Below are positions 48,405 to 59,461 of a DNA stretch of 60,167 nt, piece after piece (positions within the stretch are counted from its first letter, which is position 1; the number at the start of each line of letters is the position of its first letter). The notes beneath the pieces were generated by a model. It saw only the letters and a list, made by a program, of their open reading frames with translations. It made no database searches and was not told the DNA's origin. This stretch comes from Bondarzewia mesenterica. Its lineage: Eukaryota > Basidiomycota > Agaricomycetes > Russulales > Bondarzewiaceae. The position numbers were made by a program, and so were the translations under genes. Location: positions 1 through 60,167 of the forward strand of contig SGPL01000160.1 in assembly GCA_004802705.1 (NCBI GenBank). The letters run 5' to 3'.

Positions 48405-49640
48405 ACGGTGAGTCTACCGGACCTTTGAGCTTCTAGGACGCGTTGAGACTGCATGATGCGCTGCAGCACAACAAAAGATGGGATCGCGCTGTCAACCTAC
48501 CTCCCACCTGGTAAAGAAGGATGGTTTGAATGTTGCGAAATCAGAAAGTAACGGTCTCACCATGATTGGACACGACTATCCCATCTACACCAGAATCCAT
48601 CGCCTTATGAGTATCTTCGACGCACAGCATACTTTTGAGCGCGTCCGGCCCATCCCAGTGTTCCCGCAGAAATGAAATGTAATCCCAGGTCCTGAATAAT
48701 CCGGAACTTGTCTCCTTTATACATTCCTTGCCAATCGTGATAGCCTACAGTTCCTTCACATCCCCCGACGCACGCAGTTTGTCTAGAGCATCAGGATCTA
48801 AAGGAAACGTAGGATGGTCAAAGCAAGGCTGAAGACCTTGACACACCATGAACACTGGATCGGACAAGCCGACCTGCGTGCCAAGACCATGTGAAGCCGG
48901 AAGATAAGCGGTGTCGAGGCACCGCCAACCAAGACGGACGCTATTTAAGGTCACGACGAGCGCAAAAAATCTTAGTTTCTTGATGCGCGAAAGTAGTGAG
49001 AGCGCCACGTCGTCGCTGCTGGACCTGCGCCATGTTCAGAAACTGTGTGAGATCCGCGCATTTATAACACACCAGTAAAGCTGGAACCATCGAGGACCAG
49101 AATCGCTGGCTTGCGCGACCTCTTCAGGAGCACGAGAGGTGGAACTGCAATGGCAGAGTGTCGAGTATAGTTGTTAGAAGATTTTCCCACTGGCTAACAG
49201 GGCTGTTCTCAGGCTGGCAATGGCATATGCATCATGGGACGAGTTGGCCTGAGAGCATTGCGGAGACAAAAATACATGCGCGCCGAACACCGTTAACGGA
49301 AGCAACTCTGGCGGTGAGCCGTTCAGCGGGGCCAGTGTGAGAAAGTCACACAATCGTGTCACGACTTTGAGCCTTTGCACCGGCTCTCTCGGCGGCGACA
49401 TCGCAAGTGAGGCTTCTTCATCCCACTCTACATCATTCATCTCGGCGGCTGAGTGTAATGCTCACTCGCAGGTTGCAGAACAACTCACTCGCTCCATGCC
49501 CAGACATATCTCCGAGTCCCGACTTGTTCCCACGTGAAGCTGAATGGTTGCACCGTAGCTTGCTCATCATCTATCATTGCAGACGTCGAAGCGGGGAGAC
49601 GGGAAGCTACGGTGTGATATGGAAGTCAGGTGGGCGGAGG
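48396..49640 (-). pseudogene. Decayed FMN-dependent alpha-hydroxy-acid oxidase
   Basis: A relic of the lactate 2-monooxygenase / glycolate oxidase family (FMN TIM barrel). The minus strand shows SPPELLPLTVFGA, then STSRAPEEVAQASDSGPRWF with QLYW, LSLLSRIKKLRFFALVVTLN, RCLDTAYLPASHGLG, VGLSDPVFM and, in another frame, ISFLREHWDGPDALKSML (family WDGPxxLKG lysine), THKAMDSGVDGIVVSNHG. After an intron comes GGR, a TAG at 48497-48499 where the family has Gln (GGRQVD), and VDSAIPSFVVLQRIMQ, SGRLTVLFHSD. The frame changes at least three times, with stops in the N-terminal half. The C-terminal FMN-phosphate site is missing because the sequence switches to a P450 end at about 48400. The 5' limit is uncertain. 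Confidence 0.75.
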
Positions 49641-50258
49641 GGAGAAGGCCAAACAACTCAACCATCGTTCCGCATCGAAAATCTGTTGGAAGGAAATAGA
49701 CTGTATAGCTTTCCTCCCACCGGTCGACCACATGGCTTTCGGACATCTCTTCGCGAATCGCCAAGTTAGTAGACGGCGCCCGTTGCGCAACCCAAGATGG
49801 ATGTTCTTACTGCATTTTTTTTTCAGCTAGTGGTATCAGTGTTTATTGAACTGGTGATTGGCATTGAATGACAGATTGAAATTTCTTCAAATGGACGACT
49901 GTCCGATGATGCGCTTCATTCCAAAGTTTTTCTCAGGGCTTTGATTCCATTGCGTCTGATCACCTTGAACCGTACTCTGTAAATAAACATAGTGTCCGAT
50001 CATATCACGACAAACGGATGTACAATTTCCAGTGATGAAGAACAGCATGTGCTTTGAGACTTGAGTGGTTCAGGAAGTTGCCGATTCATGCGATTCATGT
50101 ACACATCGTGGCGTCCTAAGATGATGCGGTTGCACCACGCTAGGACACACCATGAATGATAAATACAGATAAGACAAGAAGTGGAGACAACAGTCATGCA
50201 TGCATAAGTTCTTCCAGACATAAAACAGGAAACAGGGGTAAAGAAGATCACACCTCGT
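49641..50258. other. Intergenic, nothing recognised
   Basis: About 620 bp between the FMN-oxidase relic and the 3' end of the membrane-protein gene. The AT-rich 49820-50000 part has no open frame of interest. The side nearest 50258 should be the membrane gene's 3' UTR. Confidence 0.4.
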
Positions 50259-51790
50259 TCAAGTCGGAATCGTGAGACTCAAGTTTTCCGTTCCTATTTT
50301 GATGACAGCCTCTTTCCGCTCGAACGGGAAAGTGGCTGAGCCCCCCTCATTCTGTGCTTGCCCATCCAGCTTGGGCATTTCCAAACCGTCGAACTCCTGT
50401 CGCTCCTCTGTGATCGTCACCTGCATAGGATACGAATTCATTCCATAAGAATGATCGGTACGAATACCGATGCCCCTGCCCCGCCGCGTACGTGAGTTGT
50501 GCGACGTGAAGTATCGGCCACTGAGACCACTGGAACCATCCGCACTGGCCTGGTCTGATCCATTTGACAAGCTATTGCGGAAGCGAATTTGAAGGATTAT
50601 GAGAACGAATACTACTCCCTGTTGAGAGGCCAGACTGAAGTCAGGGTCCAGCTGTAAATGATTGGGTCGTGATATAGGACGACTCACCACGAGCGGAGTG
50701 CAGAGATCCAAGGCGACATATTGACCATTGGTTCCCGCGACGTACGTGATTAACATTACGAGCACGCCTGATGCATACAAAGACCCGGACTGGATGATAA
50801 TGCCCGCGACTGGTAGAACACTGCGCTGTACATTGGTCTCGCGACCCCTCGAAAAAATGCGATAGGCGATCGCCACTGCAAATGATAGACCCCGAAATAA
50901 AAGTTATGTGCAGTGAGCACGGGTTCATTTACAACGGATTCCAAATATTTACCTGTGCTACTCACGTTGGTGAGCATAGTCACCACGAACCAAGTTGTGA
51001 TCCATGCACGACCGGTCACAAAAATGGGTGAACCTGGTGCCGATCTCGAAAATGACCACGGGATCAAAATGCCTGAGACTTCATTTAAGGGAGCATGAGC
51101 GGTGTGCAAGAGATGTGGTTAGTTTAGCTCGGGGAGATGAGAGCTCACCCAAAATGGCAATGAGGAAAGGCCCGAAGACGATTGGAATCCACTTGTTCTT
51201 GTCAAAGACGACATAGCATCTCCAGACCTGTGATCAAATGAAGTTCAAACATAGTAAGGACAGATCTGCGAGATGCTGGAAAGACCACCCAAAAGCTCGC
51301 ACCATTACACCATCGCCCAAGAGCGTTTGCGCTGCATAAATTGAAGTCTTCACTATTTGTAACGGATTAGAGAGCCTGCTGTAGTATACTATCGCGCCAT
51401 CCGAGGAAATGTGCTCCCAATGTATGAATGCATCCATCACACGCACGAGGTCAACCACAAGGTGCTTGAAAACCAGTCGCATGAGTCCAGAACGTTCGAA
51501 GTTAAGTTCAATTTTATCAAACAAACTTACAGCCGTAGCCAGACACAGCATGATCGTTGAGATAGGTATAAGAACTCGCCATTGGGAACGACTTGTCGTA
51601 GTACTCTGACGCAGGGCGAAGACAGCAACACCGAATAGAGCACAAAAGAGCCCTGTTCATTCAGAAGGTTTCGCCGATCAAAAACCGAACGTTATGAGGA
51701 GCGCGAAAGCCGAGATGAAGACGAACCGAAGAAAAATGTCTCGAAAAAGAGAGCGAGCAGCTCAGCTTTGTCGAGAGTTATATCACCCAT
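50259..51790 (-). CDS. Seven-helix integral membrane protein (basidiomycete family)
   Basis: A membrane protein of a kind expanded in agaricomycetes, with a receptor-like topology but unknown function. It starts MGDITLDKAELLALFFETFF (51790-51727), then GLFCALFGVAVFALR, VLIPISTIMLCLATA, HLVVDLVRVMDAFIHWE, IVKTSIYAAQTLLGDGVMVW followed by RCYVVFDKNKWIPIVFGPFL, WITTWFVVTMLTNVSSTG, LIAYRIFSRGRETNVQRSVL, SGVLVMLITYVAGTNGQYVA and VVFVLIILQIRFRNS. That is about seven hydrophobic segments, with short loops and the conserved WRCY-V/F-xxxxW element after helix three. A 100-residue polar cytosolic tail ends SLTIPT. Six short introns keep phase and I found no stop or frameshift, so it seems intact. Sensor or transporter roles are both possible. 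Confidence 0.8.
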
Positions 51791-54700
51791 GTCGCAGCAG
51801 CTATTGATTGAAAGAGGCAAGCGCGTTCGCGGTCATCCAGTAATGCTAGCAGATATATGAATACGATGTCAGAGCACGCTGTCAGCGCCTAGCCGTCACT
51901 TTCACCAAATCTGCAGCACAGGGTGCACGTGGTAGTTAGTGTGAGTAAAGACGGGAAAGAGAGCAGGAAAATTAAAAACAGACATCGATGAATGCGACCG
52001 GGCGCAGAAATGTCACGGCTTTCGCATCGGGTCATCAAGATGTTTCTGATGTGAGTGAAACAGGCCTATGGTAGGTATGTGGCTTGTAGTCCCACAACTT
52101 CCCTATACAGCTACATACGCATTCGGAGTATTGCACGGTAAATCAATCTATGTCAATATCAATATCAGTGGTGTTAGTGTTGCCGAGTTACCATGCCGTG
52201 CGTTCCAAATGCTACGTTTGCTTCACAGCCTCCGGGAGCTTCTTCCTCGTTTTGATTAATTATCTGTATCAAGCTCTCTCGGATCTTAGAACCATCTGCA
52301 TCTGGATTCAGACCAATTGAGCCGGACCTCACCTAGCACTCGTTCTCCCACCTCTCCCCCATTCTACCCATCGTGACTTGCGCGATAAGCTCCTGTAATA
52401 ATACACACGGAACCAAAAATATCTGAGCCTTTGGCGTATATGGACCCACTTGCACATACCAGCAACACTCTAAGATCCAGAATTCACAATTGATCGCGCA
52501 GCGCCTCTGACCTGGTCCAGAAAAATCGTGAGTCGGTACCATAATCTGCATCGTATAGATGATGGCGGTCGTGATAAATATCAATTGTGCTCATCACTCG
52601 TCGTCCCAGCACCAGTGACGATAGAATGGAGCCCCGGAATCCTGGCTCCTTGCATACTTACATATCAGTCAGTGTTCCCAGATCCAGTTTTCTAGGAAAG
52701 TGCGTCCTAATAGGCACGTATTATCTATACGTACGAGTTTCAAGGCATCTGTCTGAATTCCCACTCCAAGTGGGTCCAGCTCGACTCGTGATGACTTGTC
52801 TGTCTGCAGAACCCGCGATGGCATCATATCAATCCGAGAATCCCGGTCTTTTGACGGATTATGATATGCTCAAAAAAAAAGGTGTGTAGAGGACTTACAA
52901 GCGGTACCGGTAAGGCGGGAGCTGTTTGCTTTGTATCGCCTGACTGGCATCATGAAAGTATCTTCCCGACTTGCACCGGCAGTTATATTAGTCGACTGAC
53001 TCCTATACTGAACAATCCTCATGATAGATGCGTAGCCTTACTCGTGAACGAGTGATAGCAGAGCGGCCGGACTTATCTGTTATCACGTCTATCCCCGCTA
53101 TGCAAGTCAAGGCACCGGAATCAGTGTTCGACAAGTATCATAGAACTTTGTTATTTTATGATCAGAATCGCCGGTGACTTTTTTGGGTGCATGAACATGC
53201 TCACGCTTTCCTGTGCTCTCACGCTTTCGGCGATCCCCCAGCGCTCAATGACAGCACCTCTTCTGCCCATCGTGTGATAGTCAAGGCTCTGACAATACTG
53301 AGACTAGCAGCTTCAAAAGCTGGTGGACTTGATGCTGTATTTGAAAGCTGAAGGAAGATATCATTTTCGAGCGTCAATAAATAACCACCTTGTCTGATGT
53401 CGCCGGTCTACAAGCGAACTCCCATGTCAAGGTCGGTCACCACGGGGAAGAACCTCACCACAGAGAGTTACATATTTACGGATGCGTGTTCATTGAAGGG
53501 AAGGAGCTGAATGCCATAAGTAGATGCTAATAAAACCTGTGAACGTTGAACGGTGCTGGCCCTGTAGCAGTGAGATATTGATGTGTCAGATTTGGTGAGT
53601 CAGACGGTGTGTTTTACATCACGGGATCGTGGCGCGTCGCGTCAAATGTGTCCACTCTTCCTCCGATTCCGTGGATATCAACACTGTTCAGTAACCACTC
53701 CTCCTTTGGGCGTTATGATATATCATCCATGGAAATTATTCCGTCTTTGACGAATTATGTCAAATATAGAGAGAGCGTGGAGAGTCATCGTGGAGACGCA
53801 GGTCAATGACTTTTTCGTGTGATCGAGTCACACACACTATGGATCGGGTACGTGTATCTACGTGGATGGGCTCAAGAGCTGGTACTGACCATGTAATGGT
53901 TCGAGCTCTCGATGGGAGGAGGTTCGCAAGGACAAGATGCCGCAGGGATAGAGTGTATCGACCAACATCTGTTGCCACGCAGACACAGGCTTTACTCGGG
54001 TCACGGGGGATTGAATTATTATATCCATCTCCACGGCAGCATGGGCGCAGGGCAAATGCCAGAGGATTCAACTACTGTCGAAGCTGAAGCCGCGTCGCGC
54101 CAAAGCATGTGCGGGCGCCACGATGCCTGACTTGACATGATGGATAACATACTTGGAACAGTGTTTGAGTCGTCAGCGGGGCAATACTAGGCGGTTGATC
54201 AGACGCATAAGTCGATGCAGGGAACTCACGACCACGACACGGGAGACATTGTCTCAGACATACGGCATGTTGTACTGAAGTACACAGCCAGTTGGACTGG
54301 ATGATGTTTTGCTTCCGCAGATTGGCCGTGATATGACCGAGGCCGATGCAGGCGGAGTAGTTGTGACTGGGCCCCAAAGAGTGGCGACGGGGTACTCCGA
54401 GTCTGAAGATCTGATGGCCGGTCGGCACGTAAATCTCAGCGCTTCGTCTCGACTTCTCTCTTTCACTCTTCTTCCATCTGCTCGTCCAATTAACAATCGT
54501 GAGTCTGCTTTCTCATCAGTGCCTTCCAGCTTGGTCTCGCCCTCACACGCCCTCGCACACCTCATATTTCCGTTATCCTATTAGTTCGGACACAGTCATG
54601 GACCGATGACGCGGAATGTGCATGGCTGGGAAGGAGTAAACCCGAAAGTGGGGGAGCTTCGTGTCATGCCCAAATAGCCAAAACAGGCGTCTCGAGCCTT

Positions 54701-54800
54701 CAAGCTTCACCTACGACCTTTAATAGCACCATATCTTCCATTGGTCGTAACGGCAGACCTTTTGTCATCCTCATTGACCTTCCCTGCGCTCCTGATGAAT
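51791..54800. other. 3.0-kb intergenic region without a recognisable gene
   Basis: Only short open stretches, the longest about 118 codons at minus 54072-54428, and none with a domain. It lies upstream of both the membrane-protein gene (-) and the reductase gene (+), so it must contain both promoters. Confidence 0.4.
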
Positions 54801-54807
54801 TATAAAA
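54801..54807 (+). promoter_or_regulatory. TATA box of the adenylate-forming reductase gene
   Basis: TATAAAA sits 54 bp before the ATG at 54855. A CT-rich stretch (54823-54850) follows, as expected around a fungal transcription start. Confidence 0.6.
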
Positions 54808-54854
54808 CCTGAACCCAGACTGACCACCTCTTCCATCATCTTCTCCACACTGCC

Positions 54855-57800
54855 ATGGTCAACTTCCCGATTCCATCTCGTATACCCACCCCTCAGGGCC
54901 AGAATTGCCCTACCTTCAGACCACCCCCGCTCGACGGTAGTTATACTGTGCCAGAATTATTTGATTATAATGCAGAACACAATCCCGAACACCCGCTCTT
55001 TGTCTTTGCTGATGGCGAGAACACGACAAGGACCATTCGATACCCGGAAGCCTGGAGGATGATCAAGCGCACCGCAAAAATCGTGCAGGGGAATTACAAG
55101 CGCCTGGAGGACAGGTACGTTGCCCAGGAGAGCATGCGGCCATCCGAGCAAGGCCCCACTATAGGCATCCTAGCATCCGCCGGTACGTGCACATCTTGCT
55201 CCCTCACCTTCGCTCATGCTCATGTTCCTCCACAGACACCATCAGCTATTTCTCCATGATAGTTGGGACCATGCGCCTTGGTTTCGTCCCCTTTCCTATC
55301 TCTATTCGCAACTCGCCCATCGGCATCGCGCACCTCATTAACAAGACCCACGTTATCCAACTCTACGTGAGCCCTGACCCCGCCACGCAGCGGCTTTGCA
55401 AAGAGGCTGTCACACTTCTTGAGCAAGACGGCGTGCACGTTGAGGTGCTACCCGCGGTCCAGTTTGCAGACATTTCGGACGAAGGCGCGCTCTCGACGGA
55501 GGAGCCCGAGATCGAGTTTGGCAAATTGGATCTGGACAAGGTGGTGTGCCTCCTACATTCGTCAGGTTAGTACGCATCAGATTCGACATTGTGATGAGCG
55601 AGGGAGATCAAACACACGGCTCGATCCCATGCGGCATCCTTCTGATTAATCTCGTACTTGAGGTCTGCTGCTGAGATGTCTGGATTTGGGATACGGCTCA
55701 GAATCATCTTGGTCGCCGACTCTTGTCAAATTATTTTCCTCTGAAAGTGGCCTCCTATGTTGACGTCGCCTGGCTTATCTATCAAACAATGTCCCCCCAG
55801 GTTCCACCTCATTCCCGAAACCCATCTACTTTGGTAACCGTAGCCTGTTGCATTGGACTATGTTTCCCTGTGCGTCTCATTTCCTTACGTGCAATTAGCT
55901 CCACCCTACATATGCTTACTGATTTCCTTTGGTTAGCTTTTNGCCAAGTCGACCTCTGCAGCACGATCCTCGGCGTCCATGCCATCCCGCTTTTTCGTAC
56001 GCCAAGTTTTCCCTTTGTGAAATTAGCCTAGATTGGCCCCTCCTCCTCAGATGCGATGGGCATCGTCAACGTCGTCTGGCCTGTATGCACTTCCTGACAC
56101 TCGTTCTACAAATCAAGCAATGTTGAAATTCGGATTTGTAGGTCGCGTCCGGTCTGATCATGGGCGTGTTCAAGCCGTCATCACCCCCCGTCATACCCAC
56201 CCCTGAGAGGTACCTGGAAGGTATCAAAGCCACCAAAAGCGACGTACTGTTCTGCGTGCCATCCTTCGTCGAGGTATGTTCCAAAATTACACACTCACAG
56301 GAATAACCCCGATAACTTGACTTGCTGTTCATCATAGGCGTGGGTCCGTGATGCGGAGAATATCCCCGCGATGAAATCGCTACGTGCTATCGCAAGTCAT
56401 GCCTTGCTGCCCGAGATTTGAGAAATCTGATTTTTGCGATGCGTTTGCTAGATCTATTCCGGTGCGCCCATGAACAAGCCCATCGGTGACCAACTCGCGA
56501 AGATGGGCGTTGCGCTGTTCCCCTACTACGGCTCGTGAGTTTCGTCTGATTTGCGCTACCGTTCTTATCTGACCACAATGCTCAAACTGCCATTTGCCGG
56601 GCTTTCAGCACCGAAATTGGGTGCTTTAGTATGCTCATCCCGTCGGAGCTGCCGAGCGTCGATGAATGGGAATATTTCAAAATCTCGCTGCACCTCGAGG
56701 TCGAGATGTTGCCCCAAGACGGAATGGACGATATTTTCGAGGCGACCGTCGTCGTAAGCACCGGCCCCTTTTTTCGTGCATTGGCGAAGGCGTCCACTCA
56801 TTTCGTTCTCTACGCGAACAGCACACCCCGTACTTCAAACCAAACGTGATTAACGGGACAGCGAAAGATGGGCGCGGTGTATACCGAACGAGCGACCTCG
56901 TCCAGCGTCACCCGCATGACCCGCAACGGTGGAGGATGTATGGACGCACGGACGACCAGCTGATGCTCTCGACTGGAGAGAAGGCGAGCACTCGTCTCAT
57001 AGATAGGAGCTGTTGTGCCACATGACTGATGCCGGCCCCTTCTCTTTTCTTGATTACAGACGAACCCAGGTCCTTTAGGTACGTCAAGAAGCGGCGCAAT
57101 GCGTTCTCATTGCATTGGCTCGTACTGATGGTCTGCATCTGTCTGCAGAGTCGATATTGGTGCGCGACCCCCACATTGCCGCTGCGATCATGTTCGGGCG
57201 TGGGCGATTCCAGAATGGGGTATTGATCGAGCCGAAGAAGGAGTTTGTGTTCGATCCGACGAACGAGGGTAAGCTAGCGGACTTTAGGAACAAGATTTGG
57301 TGAGCGACTTGTTCCATTTCGTATGGCAGTCGTGATTCCATGTCTGATTCCGCTATAGGCCGACGGTGGAGCATCTGAATGAGTTCGCGCCGGCGCATTC
57401 GAGGTTGTTCAAAGAAGTAAGTCTTCCATGGAAAATCAATCCAGTCCTATTGAACATTTAATGTGGTCGGCCGGTCAGATGATCATCGTCGCGGACCCAG
57501 CGAAGCCGTTTGAATACACTCCCAAAGGCACACCTCGGCGCCATGTCGTTATCAAGGCCTATGAACCGGAGATAGAGGCCGCGTATGACGCGGTCAAGGA
57601 CTCGTCGCAGCCGGATCTACCACCTCCCGCGAGCTGGACGGAGGAAACGGCTCTCGAATTCATGCGCGCCGCAGTGGCGAAGGTGATGAAGAGGAATTTA
57701 GGCGATGGGGATGATTTGTTCCAGGAGGGATGCGACAGGTTCGTGATTCACTGTATGAGTATTAAGGAGTTGTTTCGGAGGGCTCACCTCATTGCGTTCA

Positions 57801-59461
57801 GCCTTCAGGCAACTTGGATCCGCAACACCATCATGTATGCATTGCGCAGTTCTACGAGTATATCTCTCCACGGTCTGCCCGCGAATTTTGTGTATGACAA
57901 TCCAACTATTGCCACCCTCGCTGCTTTCGTTGCCAAGCTCCTACAGCGTAGCGCTGGAGGGCAGCAACATGACGATTTGAAAGCTGGTGCGGACCAGTTC
58001 AAGATTGAGAAGCTGGATGCGATGGTGGCGAAGTACACCACTGCATTCCCCTCGCACGTCGCGCAGCCAGGCGTGTTGGAGCCTACAAGTGTCGACGAGA
58101 TCGTTTTCATTACAGGTACCACCGGGAGGCTTGGGGCGCATCTCCTCGCGCAGCTGGTTGGGAGGCCGTCGGTGAAAAAAGGTGTACGCTTTGAATAGGC
58201 AGGACAATGCAGATATAAAGGCGCGACAGAAACATGTATTCAAAGCATGGGGCTTAAATGAGCGCTTGGTGGACTCTGGGAAGGTTGTACTACTCATGGC
58301 TGATCTGTCGAAACCGAATTTAGGGCTGAAGGAGGAGATGTATAAGGAGGTATTTGTCGGTCTTTTTCCCTCTCTATACGACACGTCTCTGACCCTGTCG
58401 CTCATTTACTCTCGGACGGCAGATTCAAGTCTCTATCACCAGCGTCATTCACAACGGTAAGAGTCCTTTTGAAAATTCTGAGTCAATCAGGCCTCCTGAG
58501 CGTTGTGTCTGATGTAGCATGGCGGGTCGATTTCAATCTATCGTTATCCTCCTTCGAGCCCTTGATCGTGGGTGTTCGCAGCCTCGTCGATTTGGTATTG
58601 GGCTCTCCGCGACCAGCCCCGCCAGCCATCCTCTTCACGAGTTCCATCTCTGTTCTCAGCAGTAAGCCCTCGATCGTCCTCCCTGCCCTTGTCTTGTCTC
58701 ACCGGCACTTCTCTTGTTTTTTTTTATATTACACTAGATCAGCATTCTCCCGTCCCCGAGCTTCCGATCGCTGAGGCAAAGCAGGCTGTGGGCCTTGGAT
58801 ACGGCGAGAGCAAGTGGGTCTCCGAGAGCGTGTTGCTGCGCGCAATGCAGGAGACGGGTATGAGAGCGAATGTGGTGAGGGTGGGCCAGTTGGCGGGAGA
58901 TAGTGTCGTCGGAGGGTGGAATGAGAAGGAGTGGGTTCCGGTGCTTTTGCGCGGTTCGCAGGTGCTCAAGGCGGTTCCAAAGAGAGACGAGGTGAGTGCT
59001 CTTGATCCGCAAGTGCCTTATTTTCAATCGGCTGATATAGCATCTCTCAGGCAATCTCATGGATCCCGGTCGACGTTGCCGCATCTGCACTGCTAGAGAT
59101 ACTAGGCTCTTCCGAACCCGTCCTCCACCTTGTCCATCCAAATCCCGCCGAATGGGGCGTCATCAGCGACACTGCTTCTGAGCTACTTGGTGTCCCGGTC
59201 ATCCCGTATGCAGACTGGGTATCGAAGCTGCAAGAGGCTCACAGGACGACTACGGGTGACCACAACGCGCCCAAGACGAACCCAGCACTGAATCTAGTTG
59301 ACTTTTTCGCGAAAGAGCTGGCGAACGAGACTTCGGTAGTGTTGAGTACCGAACGCGCCGCGAGGGTCTCCGAGAGCTTAAAGGGCGCGAAGAGACTTGG
59401 GAGGGAGGATGTGGAGAACTGGATTGCGTATTGGAGGGGCATTGGGTTTTTGAGTGCGTAG
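54855..59461 (+). CDS. Adenylate-forming reductase, A-T-R (NRPS-like)
   Basis: A multidomain enzyme that activates a carboxylic acid as its AMP ester, loads it on a phosphopantetheine arm and releases it as aldehyde or alcohol with NADPH. Nineteen exons join in phase to about 1090 residues if one base is removed. The adenylation domain (about 1-540) shows SSGSTSFPKP near residue 220 (P-loop), PLFHAMG, YYGSTEIGCF, YRTSDLVQRHP, RTDDQLMLSTGEK and TNPGPLE. The carrier domain has EGCD-SLQA with the modified Ser at about 628. The reductase domain carries VFITGTTGRLGAHLL near 732 and YGESKWVSE (Tyr 891, Lys 895). Introns 56392-56451 and 56984-57059 have GC donors. The only disruption is an extra G at 58181-58182 (after AAAAAA), where family homology continues one frame over; a read error is plausible. 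There is no condensation domain. Substrate not predictable here. Confidence 0.9.
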
